From positions 16,442,220-16,506,219 of the forward strand of contig NC_089275.1 in NCBI RefSeq assembly GCF_963678975.1: a stretch of 64,000 nucleotides of DNA, in the 5' to 3' direction. Below, piece after piece: positions 1-12,100 of the stretch. How positions within the stretch are numbered: position 1 is the first letter of the stretch; each line of letters starts with the position of its first letter. The position numbers and the translations under genes were made by a program. The notes under the pieces were generated by a model, which was not told where the DNA came from, did no database searches, and was given only the letters and a program-made list of their open reading frames with translations. The stretch is from Dysidea avara (taxonomy: Eukaryota > Porifera > Demospongiae > Dictyoceratida > Dysideidae).

Positions 1-595
1 GCCAATTCAGCCTTATAGCTTTTCTGAGGAGGAACATCAATCATTGTCCAATTTCTGTAAGATCTCATTGCTATAAGTCCTTTGTCAGACCCATACTATA
101 GAGTATGCTTCACCTATATGGGCTCTTCACCTTCAATCTGATATTTGTGCCATAGAAAAGATTCAACATAGTGCTGCAAGATATACAATGAACAATTACT
201 CCTGGAGAAGTAGTGTTACTAACATGCTCACATCACTTAATTGGCCCTTTCTAGAAATACGACATACATTTTGCAAACTAGTCATGTTTTATAAGATAAT
301 CAATTGAAGTTCCATCTATCTCACTAACATCAATGTCATCAGTTACCGGAGGTCATTCACAACGTTTCAGGATCCCACAAGCAAGAATCAATGCAATTCA
401 CACTTATTTTCCTTTTTACCATCCACTATTAAATTATGGAACACTTTGCCAGAAGATGTGGTCAATCAGCCATCTATAAACAGTTTTAAGGACGTTTTGT
501 TAAATCATCTGAATTTACTTTGATTTTGTTTTGTATCTGTGTGTTATACTCCTTGATGGAGTCCTACACAGTAATAAATAAATTAATTTTAAAAA
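1..595 (+). pseudogene. LINE reverse-transcriptase C-terminal remnant
   Basis: Several frames together read like the end of a non-LTR retrotransposon ORF2: CYKSFVRPIL, then KIQHSAARYTMNNY, SSVTNMLTSLNWPFLE and PSTIKLWNTLPEDVV. This is the usual order after the RT domain. In-frame stops and frameshifts show it is dead. It ends in an ATAAATAAAT-type tail near 575-590. It is cut by the window edge at the left. Confidence 0.7.
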
Positions 596-2722
596 ATGCC
601 GTTGTATTTGCCTGTTTATGAATATCTGAACATGTTTTATGTCTACTACTAAGAAAATGTGAGTTACATGTTTGTTTACATAGTGTATTGGTAAAAATGT
701 AACTTGATTGTCACCATTTCTATGCTTGAACAGTCTTCTTGCTTGAGCATGGGTGGATGCTGGCCAAAAGTAGTTCCTTGATCAATTCCCAGTTTATGGT
801 GAACACAATGAAACAAGTCTAAACTCAATAGACTATAGCACTTGTGACTTATGATCAATTACACTACAATAATTAGTTTCAGTATAGTCACTGTACATTG
901 TATAATCAATTGCTTTGCTGTTCCTGCTGTATATTGCTATAATTTCAAGAGTGTTCACCAGATAAAGTTGAAAGTTTAACAGCCCATTGGTGTTTCTCTT
1001 GAGATGGCAAAAATGTTATTAAAAGAAAGCTGCAAACTAGTCAAATCTTTGCTCAGCTGGTCACATATTAGCTGTTGAGAGAACTGTCAGTGAGCAGTAA
1101 AAATTGAGACTAGTCACACTAGTTTGTGGCTGTGCTTACACATGGGTGCTATGCACTTGATGCAGATACGTAACTACAATATATCTATTTCTACAATTGG
1201 TACCAGTCTACCAAACCTTTTATCTTAAATATACAGTAAATTTACTTGTGTAGCTATATATACAGGCCCAAAGCTGTACAAGTATTATCAACTGGACAAT
1301 AGTAACTGTCGGGGTACAAGAACTGAGACTTCTTTTGAGAAAGTCACTGAGTAGTTGTGTTTGCTTTTGCTACTATTCTGTCACCATGTTTGGTTCATTT
1401 TAAATGCTCATCGATGATCAGTATGTTACATGTGATGTCTGGTGCTGGCCAATGCAATAATTAGTAGTTGAAGGGAATGTCTGTTTAACATCTTGAATAA
1501 ACCCATTTAGATGGGTCAAATATGACATTATCCAGTAATTTGGTCACTGAATAAGTGTGTGCATTTAAATTCCTGTATGCCAGATGATCTTTATCTATAT
1601 ATTAATTGCAGTATATGTGACATCTGTGTATATAGCTTGACTTTGATTGTAGATAGTATATAACAAGTAAATAACAAGGGTTGAAACAGGACCTTGTGGG
1701 ACACCCGATAGTAACCTGAATCACCACTATGACCTTCAAGCATTACTGACTGCATTCTTCCACTAAATTTAGCACTTGTGGGTTAGGTACAATCCATAGT
1801 TGACTATATTGAGGAGCAAAGCTACATCGGGGAGCTTGTCAAACACTATCGAAAAGTCTAGAAACAAGGTATCAACTTTTCTCTTCTTTATTTAATTCCA
1901 AGCCATCTAACAGATTTTCTAACTATAACTATTTTAATGAAATAACTCTTATATGAAAAACGTAGAGTGGTCACTTCACAGTGTATGTCATTTGTGATTA
2001 TGAAGTTTAAAACACTTAATAGTAACACATGTACTGACATGATTTGAACATCATAACTTTGAAGCACTGTCACACCATCACCACACAAAACCAGCACAAT
2101 ACATGCTAGCATATATGGAGCTAAAACCCTTAATGTAGGTTAGTGTTCTATAATTGAACATCCAGTGTATACCATCTTATGTAAAAGTTTTGAGGTGGAA
2201 AAGTTTCATACAAGAGCAAATATATATGGGGAAGTTCAGAAAAAAAATAGTACTGCCATTCATTTGTACTAATCTGTTAAGAGGAAAAATTCATAGCTGA
2301 AGAGTTGTCTACAACAGCTATGGCATATGATGGAACACTCTAACAGAGCAATCACAAATTTTGAAGCACAGTAAAAAAGCAATGAATATTTTGATATATA
2401 TATAGCTAGCAATACAAGCTATATATTCAGTATACGTATGTTCAGCATATAGGGAAATGTTTCATTGTATTTGTTGACTCAGTCCCATGACCACATTTAA
2501 ACTACAAGTAAAGATAATAATTTATGGTAAATCATAAAATTATATGGTATATAAGCCTTTATCTGAGTTGGCTGCTAGGAAATGTTTTGTTTCTCAGTCC
2601 AATTACTGCTTCTCTTGGCTGTCATTTTAGTCTAACATCATCTTATAGATTTGTACAATCATCAACCATGACATAACCATCATGTCATCACTACAGAATC
2701 TACAGTACAATGTAGAAACATA
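596..2722. other. AT-rich non-coding stretch
   Basis: No coding pattern, RNA gene or clear inverted repeat recognised in these 2.1 kb; short open frames here look like chance. Confidence 0.5.
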
Positions 2723-2981
2723 GGTGGCTCCAGGATTTTTGGTGACTGGTTTCTGATCAAAAACATGCATAGCTAGATTTTTGGTGAAGACCAAAAAAAA
2801 AAAGAAGCTAGGTGATTAATTGCCTGCTGAAAATAACTTCTTGATACATGTAGCTAATAACTTGCTACACTGCTGCTCTGAATACTGTGACTGCTTATTA
2901 GAGTGATTGACTACTCTATTAGAGTATCTTAATCTAAACATGACTGGTTTCCGGAACCTCAGAAACCCTCCTGGAGCCACC
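2723..2981. mobile_element. MITE with GGTGGCTCCAG termini
   Basis: The left end GGTGGCTCCAGGA is matched by TCCTGGAGCCACC at the right end; inner parts (GACTGGTTTC) also pair. No coding capacity of its own. The middle holds two copies of the dispersed ATTAGAG motif. Confidence 0.6.
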
Positions 2982-3404
2982 CCTGACAAAGTACATAGAA
3001 TGTGGAAAGATGTATTTCTACAGCAAGTAAATAAGTTGATGAAACTGGTACAGTATTTTGTCATTAAAACTATATGTGTACTGTACATCTCATAAAAAGC
3101 TAATTTCTTAGAAAGCATACATAAATACTGACAGTTCGTCAGGTATAAATATATACAATTATGTAGTTCTATAATTGCAAAATTTAGAAGTATTGTCACA
3201 CGTCACTCTCCTCCAGTGTGTTACTCCTAGGCATAGAACAACATGTAAGTATAATTCTATTTACATTAAAAATTAAATGAAACCTTGTAAGAGAATTTTT
3301 GATACAGTATAAACAAGTACATAACTGCATGATAAAAATCAATAAAGTTTATAGCCTAATTGTGACAGAATAGAATTATCAGTTATTTCTTAGACTACAA
3401 TTTC

Positions 3405-3560
3405 CACCATAGTCCAGTTCCTTATGGTTTTGATCGTGATTTACTGGACCAAAGCACCAAATTTGGTACAGTGGCTTCTTAGGGTATACAGAGTGATTTC
3501 AGAAGGGGTGCCACCATGAACTTGCACTGCACCCCTTCGTATATACGACAGCTATGTTGG
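3405..3560 (+). repeat. Dispersed repeat, copy 1 (inverted partner at 6035-6186)
   Basis: Shares long blocks with the reverse complement of 6035-6186: the GATTTACTGGACCAAAGC region and GAAGGGGTGCCACCATGAAC. The two copies are about 2.5 kb apart in opposite orientation, so they could be the arms of one element or independent insertions. Confidence 0.55.
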
Positions 3561-4449
3561 ACAATCCGCAAAATTAAAACCTACTATATTTACCCTATTG
3601 AATAAGTCGTCATTCCCTTAACACATTCCCAATTTTAATAATTCCTTTTTGTGAGTGAGTAGTCCATACATCTCAAAATCAGTTTCATTGAAATAAATTA
3701 TGTCTCTGTATAAAGATACATAGCTTAAACAAAACTATACAATTAAAATTGCTAAAATTTGAACATGGTTATTCATGAAGAATTTCAAATATTAGCTTGT
3801 TACTTATTTTCCAATGAAAGCCATGTACATGTTTCCACTACATTGGCTACATAGAGCACCACCTGTTTACCAGATACTTCACCTCCTGGGTTCCAGAATT
3901 ACACTATATTTTACACATTTCTATTTCCTAGAAAATGCACTTTAGGTAGGATTTTAAGATCTTTTCGTGCACTTTTGGAAAAAGCATGAAACGTACCACA
4001 TAAAAGTTAGTTTTTAAAATAAAGATCCACACCTCCTCTAATTTGATCTTTGGTGACCTAATACCCAATTAAATGCCTAAAATTGGTCAGATATCATCCA
4101 TGCATGATTCAGTCAGTATACACAGGGACTGATCCAGAGGGGGTGGATGGGGCGGCTAGCCACCCGCCATGCATGGCCTTGCAGCCACTCAGACATGCAT
4201 TATTTAATAATGCTGAATATTACTGATTACAAACAATTTCATTATATCAATATAAACTAATACAAATCCCTGCATTGCATCAGATTCTAATGCTAGCTGG
4301 CTATAACCTTACAATAGATGGTAGCAGTATACATGAATTTATCTATGATCATGGGCAGTATTAAACTCAATGGAGCAAAACTAAACTATCATCTCCTACA
4401 CATCACATATGACAGAGAGGAATGTGCAGTCTGTGCACAGCTGTTACAG

Positions 4450-4534
4450 GTGTATTACAGTTTAATTGTTTTAACCACTGGTGTATTACAGTTTGTTTTA
4501 ACCACTGGTGTATTACAGCCTGTTTTAACCACTG
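4450..4534 (+). repeat. Short tandem repeat, three units of 27-31 bp
   Basis: Three consecutive units begin GTGTATTACAG and end TTTTAACCACTG; the first is four bases longer. An open frame across it is a by-product of the repeat. Confidence 0.8.
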
Positions 4535-4578
4535 GTGTTAACTCATGATCAGTCTGTACTGGGATTACAAAATACATT

Positions 4579-4920
4579 AGGCCAGGCAAACTTGATTACT
4601 AGTTTCTCATCCACAAAAATTCAGATTTCCATGTGGGCGGGGGGTCATTTTTCATTATTCATTAGTAAAGAAAATACTCCAAATCAAGCTGTCTGTTATA
4701 AAGGTTATCTAAAGCCTTTTAAGAACTATTACTTATGTATTAGCTAACACCGTTTCTGAGGTGCAAGTTACATTTGCTTTGCTGTAAAATGATAGCCAGC
4801 CTTCCTCGCATCAAAATATGTGTGCACGTGATTGATAACAGCAATAATGAAATTAGAGGCGGTGGGGTAAAAAGGGATGCGGGCGGGGATGAGAAACAAT
4901 TAATCAAGTTTGCCCGGCCT
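4579..4920. mobile_element. 342-bp MITE with AGGCC...GTTTCTCATCC termini
   Basis: The left end AGGCCAGGCAAACTTGATTA pairs with TAATCAAGTTTGCCCGGCCT at the right; both continue into a GTTTCTCATCC block. The same outer block occurs at the ends of the composite element at 27618-34574, so this looks like a small member of that family. Confidence 0.7.
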
Positions 4921-6034
4921 TACTATGTTCACAAGGGCATGCTACTAGCTATGTGCTTCACTGTACTAGCTAGATGTCCCTGATGTAACTACCAAGACAT
5001 TCAAGACTCTCATCTTAAAATCTGGGCCAGCCACCCACCTTGGTTGATTTCTATATCAGTGTCTGATACACTACAGTAGCTTAGTTTCGACTTAATACTC
5101 TTGTTCTAAATTTTAACATTTAAAGAAAGTACATAGCTTGCACTAAGTTATAAGAGCAAAAGTAGCCCTATTTCCACTCGTAATTATAGTACGTATACAT
5201 ACTACAGATTGCATTTCCGAAATCATTATTAGAGCCTGAGTTAGATATGTGGTATTATTCACAACTGTACAGTGGAAACTATGGCTACCTGTAATAGATA
5301 GGAGACCACTTCTGTATACATTTAAGAGATGTACAGTAGCATACGCACATCAAAACACTGCTTGTCCAAATCACATTGCTAAAATGGTGATAATGCCTAT
5401 GGGATACCCAGTACACTCAAACATGCAGTATTTTAGTTACCACCCTTCTCCTTAACTTCAACTGTTACTTACGTATATACAATGTTGTCACAGTAACACT
5501 ACCACATTCTATGTGCACCCTTAATTGTTGCTGTATAGTATGTCAAGGATAATTGGTGTGTCATGATTTGGTAGTACAAGGAGCTGTCATGCAGCCCTAT
5601 TGACAGTACACAGTAACTATATATTAAATCCAAAAAAGAAAACTTGTACTATAAGTTTCTACATTATTTTTAAGATATATAAGTCGCATCATGCACACGT
5701 TTTGGTTTTAAACCTGCATGCACCATGACTGGTAGAAGTGGTAGCAATAGGGTATATGAGCAATGTATCAATTTTACATGCACCTAGTTTGGTCTTTAGA
5801 ATATACATACCTTTTCTCCCATATGCACTGGATTATAACTTAGCTATCACCCATCATATATTACGATGCAGCAATACCCTGTAAACATGTACTTTGATTT
5901 AAAATGGCATTGAGAAAAAGACCATGCTATGCTGTGATACCATAAAAATTGTAGACACTAAGAGAGGTTGCTTATATGTTGAACAACTGTAGGGAAACCT
6001 CTATAATTCTGATGGGGCACAAAAATTGTGTGAG

Positions 6035-6186
6035 GATGTCGTCGTACAAAGGGGTGCAGGGTGAGTTCATGGTGGCACCCCTTCTAAAATCACTTTATAC
6101 ATCCTAAGGAATAAATGTGCCAAGTTTTGAGCTTTGGTCTGGTAAATCACGATATTGCCTAAAATTTGACATAAGAGACTGGACTA
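6035..6186 (-). repeat. Dispersed repeat, copy 2
   Basis: Reverse-complement relative of 3405-3560 (GTTCATGGTGGCACCCCTTC). No terminal duplication could be recognised around either copy. Confidence 0.55.
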
Positions 6187-6238
6187 CCATGTATTTACAT
6201 TTCTGGGATATTCTGTGGGTCTCCAAATACAATGGTGT

Positions 6239-7192
6239 AGCAAAATTTTAGAAGCAGTAAAACTTGGAATATGGAACAGCAGAAGAACAAGATAAAAGAA
6301 AATTAGATTCTAACTTAATTATGATCACTAAAGCATTTTCACACTCTTCACTTCATAGTAACTCTGCTGACAACACAATCACGATAACAGGGTATGCCCG
6401 GGGTGATCTTTAAATAGGATGCACACAAAACTATCAAGCTATACTACTTTCTAATACTATTTCTAAAACATTTCAATACACAAAATAGAAAGCTCTTTCT
6501 GCTATACCAGCTGTCACACACGAGTAACTGTCCTCCCAATTTATTAGTGACAAAACACTCCACCTCAAAAAATGTAATTTACTTTACTTAACTCTGTTAG
6601 TCATTCATCGCCAAATGTGTTTAAAACAAATTCTAAAGTCAAACACTACTGTAAACTCCCGTAGCTTTGTACGGTATTACTCTAATAAATTTGGGCGGTC
6701 ACTTGTATGAACACCTAGTACCATAATTCGCTTTATTTTTGTGCAAAAAATTTTCGTGATAAAAATTTTCATGTAAAATATTTTTGTATGATTTATGTGA
6801 ATGACTGCTCTATTAGAGTAGTTTAATCTTGCATAAAATTTTCATGTAAAATATTTTCCTACAAGTTTTGCACACGAAAATTATTTTACAATGAAAAAGC
6901 AAATTACCATAACACAAAGAACTTGTAGTTTTGCAGTGAAATGTCTTAGAAAGTAGTTTAGCTTAGTTTGTTTGTTCTAGAATAGATAGTTTTGTTTGCA
7001 TTCTATTTAATGAGTGCCTGAGGATCTCTTGCTATCACAATAGTGTTCTCAGCAGAGTTGCTATGAGGTGAGGAGTGTATAAACACTATAGAGGAGAGCA
7101 TAAATAATAGTATAATATTTAGAATGTAAAGTTAGATTATTCCGCTGTTCCGTTATTCCGTATTCCAGATTACTGCTTCCCAATATTTTATG
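6239..7192. mobile_element. Foldback element, about 950 bp
   Basis: The arms are roughly 6239-6392 and 7031-7192 in opposite orientation. They share GCAGTAA, TGGAATA, TTAGATT and the block around CTCATAGTAACTCTGCTGA. The arms are diverged. A second inverted-repeat element lies between them. Confidence 0.55.
6718..6912. mobile_element. Nested MITE with ATTTTCGTG arms
   Basis: The left arm (GCTTTATTTTTGTGC, AATTTTCGTG) pairs with the right arm (CACGAAAATT, ATGAAAAAGC). The centre (6800-6828) is a copy of the ATTAGAG motif. Confidence 0.5.
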
Positions 7193-8162
7193 TACAACCT
7201 CTGTATGCAACATCACCACAGTATAATTACACTATGTACAGTGTGTGATTACTACATGAGGTAGTAAATAAGCCTTTGGCAATGAAAGTTACACAATGGA
7301 GTTTCAAGGGATGTACGAAACATAGGAACAATTACCATTTTAAAGTTCTGAGATTTTAGATTATTTGTGTGTTGGTAATTCATGTCAGTAGTCAAAGCAT
7401 AAAATGTTTGAAGTCTCTATTAGAGTATCTTTTACATCTGTTTCAAGCCTTCAACAATAATCCCACCTTCTCCTCCCCGTTTCTATAGTCTATCAATAGC
7501 GGATTTTTGCCAAACTTTTTTACTATACGGTACTCCGTTCTACTCAACACCAAATGACACTCTGATTATTAAAAAGCATCTTAATGATGAAAAGTTGGCA
7601 GAAAAAAACTTTGGGGATGGGGACTCCACCTTAATTAATGTACATACGCTTTAATACCTAATGGAGCACATAAGTATGCTATCTTTACAAAAAAGTACTG
7701 TGCCATTTGCTGGTGGTGTTATGAATGTTGAGAGCAATGTTTAATTTTACGGTGACTCTCACACACCAGCACAGTGATCCCATGCAGCAGGTTATCATGT
7801 ATATACCAAAAAATTTGGTCAGATTCCTCATGTGACAATGAACTGTGCCTTCTTTCTTATCTCTTGGTACGTAGCTACATAATATTGCAGGACCAATCAT
7901 TTTTAACAATGCAACGTGGTCTTGCTATATCTGCTCATGTGATTACCACTAAAAAAATTGGCAGAAAAAACTTTGGTGATTGAAGCCCTATTTGACAAAT
8001 TTGCCAAAGTTTTTATTTTATTATACAACACCTCTAAAATTTTATTACAAATCTGATGCATTAATAGCAAATACATAATAGTATGTTTCAGCTAGTGGTT
8101 GACTTACAGTATGCTTTCGGCTACTAGGACAAAATGTACAGTACTACACTACTACCAGATTT

Positions 8163-8226
8163 TGCACACACACATGCATGCATGCACATACACACATATG
8201 CACATGCACACATGCATGCATACACA
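8163..8226. repeat. CA/TGCA-rich microsatellite
   Basis: Irregular runs of CACA and GCATGCATGC downstream of TRPML-A exon 10. Confidence 0.7.
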
Positions 8227-8657
8227 TTAATTGTTCACATGCATACATAGTTATTGGTAGACGTCACATCTACATGCTGTGAAGTGTAAAGACTTAACAG
8301 GGTGGAAAATACTGAGAGTTATACTGAAACATTAATAGACCTTTATTTGTGACCATGCTCATATTTATTTCCATTACCTCCTTCAACACTTCCTTCAACT
8401 CTATGGTTTTAAGTCATGCATAGTTGCAGGTTGGTAACTTGATATGTACATTCACTCTCTTTATGGGGATGTGTGGTAATGAAAAAATCATGAAACAGTC
8501 CTATAAAAGCCTTTTGGATTCATTCAGAGTCCCAGATATTACACTGCTGAGCTTTACTTACATTTATACATGATGTTCATATACAGTAGTAGAACAACTA
8601 AAAGTACTATAAACAGTTACGGTATAAGGTATATATACGTACAAGACCAGAAGATAC

Positions 8658-9107
8658 TTACACATTGTTTACTGCAACTTTGGACAGAAGTCTAGATCTT
8701 GCTCTAGCTATCTCTTTTTTACTGGCATTAGGAGGTTCTGCAGCTATACTTTTCACAGTAGTAGAGTAGTGTCTGACATCTGGTACATTCAACCCATGTC
8801 CATCATCATGATTAACTTGAAAAGTGGTCAAATATTGCATTTGGGCATTTGGCTTCACTGGTACTGGAATCGAACCATTAACAGGATTGGAGTTTGTATT
8901 AGTATCAAATTTATCTGCATTAGACAAAATAATGGAGGTTTCATCATGTTTAATTGATGATTTAATACTTTCGGAGCTAGCAGAACAACTATTGCGGATA
9001 CGTGGATAAGGAAATGGGTAACTTTTAGTTAAATCTTCCATTTGTTGTTGTTCTTCTTCATCTGCCCAGTCCCATACATAACCACGCGAACGCTCCTTCC
9101 AGTTATC
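8658..9107 (-). CDS. TRPML-A exon 10 (C-terminal tail)
   Basis: It begins DNWKERSRGYVWDWADEEE and gives a long, serine- and asparagine-rich cytosolic tail ending near EPPNASKKEIARARSRLL. The frame stops at TAA (8658-8660), but that stop overlaps a consensus donor (GTAAGT at 8661-8656) that would leave in phase 2, so the exon may instead end at 8662 and continue elsewhere. TRPML-B has the same arrangement. Confidence 0.82.
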   Translation of the reverse strand, partial: DNWKERSRGYVWDWADEEEQQQMEDLTKSYPFPYPRIRNSCSASSESIKSSIKHDETSIILSNADKFDTNTNSNPVNGSIPVPVKPNAQMQYLTTFQVNHDDGHGLNVPDVRHYSTTVKSIAAEPPNASKKEIARARSRLLSKVAVNNV

Positions 9108-12100
9108 CTATTAGAAACCATTACATATGATATTGTCACTAATAATCATAAGAACAAATCAGGCAAGTTACATACGCATTACCCAATTTGCTCAAGGATA
9201 AAATATTGCTTTTAAAAGCACTTTGTGGAAAGGAATGAAGAGTGCATACAAAACTTAGGTAACTATGTAAACTTTCCTGTTATGTGCTAACTAGAATTGT
9301 CATGAAAGAACTTTATAAAGGATAAAAGATTGGGAGTACTTTGCTGCAGGCTCAGCTAAAGTCTATAAACTACGTATGTATATTGCATGCAGGCTTTATG
9401 GACTAGCAGAGCACTTCAGTTGTATAACTGAGTATTTGTGTACTGTGGGAATAAAACACTTGAGCCAATTATACTTTGAAAACGGCCTATTATCTTAATG
9501 AGTAATGGTCAAAAATCAAGCCTTTTATGATCTCAAAATCAAGATCATGTTCGAGAGTACACTGATTTATTAGAGAGTTTCAGAGTGACCTGACTGCTTT
9601 ATTGGAAAAGTACATGTTTTTAAATTACAGTAACAATGTGTAGTGTGTTCATTTATCTTTATTTTGTGGGTGTGGATTCCAAATTTTAATATTTTGAAAA
9701 ATTGTCTAATTATGCTAGCATAATGCTCGATGTCTTTACTAGCTTATTGTACTTGAAATAATGCCAGCAAAATTGCCACAAGCCTATATGCACAGTATGC
9801 ACTATAATGTAAATACAAACTAACATCACATAATATGTATGAGCACTTACCGATAGCGAATTATAGGCCTGAGCAAATATTCCAATAAACAAGCTGACAA
9901 CAACATAAATGAAAATAAAGACAAAAATAAGGATATAAATCTTGTTGAATATTGCAACTGATATTGATACAGTTGCAGTGCCGACCGATACAGCTGAGAA
10001 AGCGGAGGAGAGGCCATCACCATTAAGAAAGGCAATAAGACTTTCAGATGTAGTGATAGGATCTCTAAACTGCAATAGGAAAGTATACAGTATGTTACAA
10101 CATCAGCCATACTCACCCTAAGGCTATAGGGTCCCAACACCAGCCAACCACACAACACAAATGACACGAACAAGATCAATACACAAACAGCAAATCTCAT
10201 CACACTAGGGAATGCAAGTTTAATTGTAATCAGCATAACCTATAAGAGAAGAACATCCACATGTAATTCAACTCTTGTACATATACATACAGTAGTACCA
10301 TAATTCACACATGTATACTAACATTTAAAGTCTCAAAGTATTTGAGAAATCCGAACAGACCACACCACAGCATAAAAACTCCACATGCTAGTAAAATACT
10401 GTCAGCCTCAATCAATGGAAATGAAATGTATCTCTGTAAATAAAAGTACCACATTAAAACAAATGAGAAAACATTAGAGGCAGGACATGACTAGGTCACA
10501 TATAATACATATACACAATAAGTCCTTGAAATGGCATTTATATGTATGGTCTGAATGCAGCTACCATTTATAATACATAGCTATACGACAAACATATATC
10601 AGAAGGCACAGTAGACCAAACACTTGCTGCAGTTAGCCATTTGCTCAAACCTTTTGCAATACAGTAAAAGTTTTGGTTTCACTTCTTTAAGTGCAGTAGC
10701 TTAATGTGAAGTGAACATATACTGAAGGCATTGGTGAAGAATTTCAGTATAGTTGTAAATTGGTAAAAACTGTGATTTATTTTTTACAATATAATCACAT
10801 ACTCTTATTACACAAAAGCAAGTACTTCGTTGTATAAACTGTAGTACATTATAGTTAATACAGTAGACAGAACATACTTTATAGTCAGTCAGTATCTTGA
10901 TTATCGTTGCTGTCACCAGTACAACACAAGCAATAAATGCCAATATATACCACTTGTTGAATAGTACACTGAGCTCTGACCAACGCAGACGTTTACCATG
11001 ATAGGCTTTGAAATGTAATGCAACATCCTAAAAAATTAAATGGATATAAAAACAGCTACAATAATAAGTATAGCACTGTAGTAGATTTACACGAGCCCTT
11101 GCAATTGTATAATACAACGGCGTAGCAAAGAATAAAAAATGCTTTCTAATTTTTTCACCTAAACTATCTCCATATTATGAAGAACAACATTATCTGTCCT
11201 AAACCACTTATTTTATTAGCCAAGTAAAGGTTTATGGCAATCGACAGCTTTCAATTTGCATGGCAACCTAAACAATTCAATATACCATTACCACATATGA
11301 TTAGGATGGACTCAGGTAAGTGAAATGATAATCAATTACAATACAACTCATTGCTGTTTATGCCTACAGCATATACAACTGCCTCTTAAATGTGGTCACC
11401 AATAATGAATGATGACAATAATATAGTACCCTATACCAGTGATATGAGTAATAGGACTATGACGTACTGATGAGAGATGTATTTGATTTGTAACAATAGC
11501 ACCAAGGGTCAACATTATAAATGATCCAAATAATTATTTGTAATCCAAGCAGAATAACCTTTGATCCGTGCTGCTTGAATGTGATAAGTGCAAATCTGGA
11601 CACCTTTCAGTTACATACGTAAGTGGCTCTATTGCAAGTTTGGAACCGGGTCATGTCATCTGGATCAACCTGGTCTCATTCACATCTAGATTCTGCAACT
11701 GAGTATCTTTCTAGATGGTTAATGACGATGTTAACGTGTGTACATATACCTTCTTGAGTTTTGAAACAATCTCTTCTGGTGAGCAAAATGAATGTAATGA
11801 AGGGGAGTAGAGCATGAGAGCAGTTATAAAGGGACTGCACTATTAGAGCATTGATATTCAATCAGATTAGAGCAAATAACTATTTTCATCCTTACTACTT
11901 TTCATTGATCACTCCTTGGGGAAGTGTTAATACAGCATGGAAAATACTACTATAGTCGTCCAGTTGGAGCCATGCACTGTTTCATATATGTACGGTACTT
12001 TATGTATAAAATTACCTATAAATAAAGTTTGCCTGTACTACTGTTTGATAAATACATAGCCTGTATTTTTAAAAGAATCTTTGTTAACATATGGCTTCTG

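Noticed and set aside
9710..10236. Long minus-strand frames as intronless genes
   Set aside because: They run through introns; the coding parts are TRPML-A exons 8 and 9.
11460..11480. CTGATGAG core suggesting a hammerhead ribozyme
   Set aside because: The required GAAA partner and closing stems were not found nearby.
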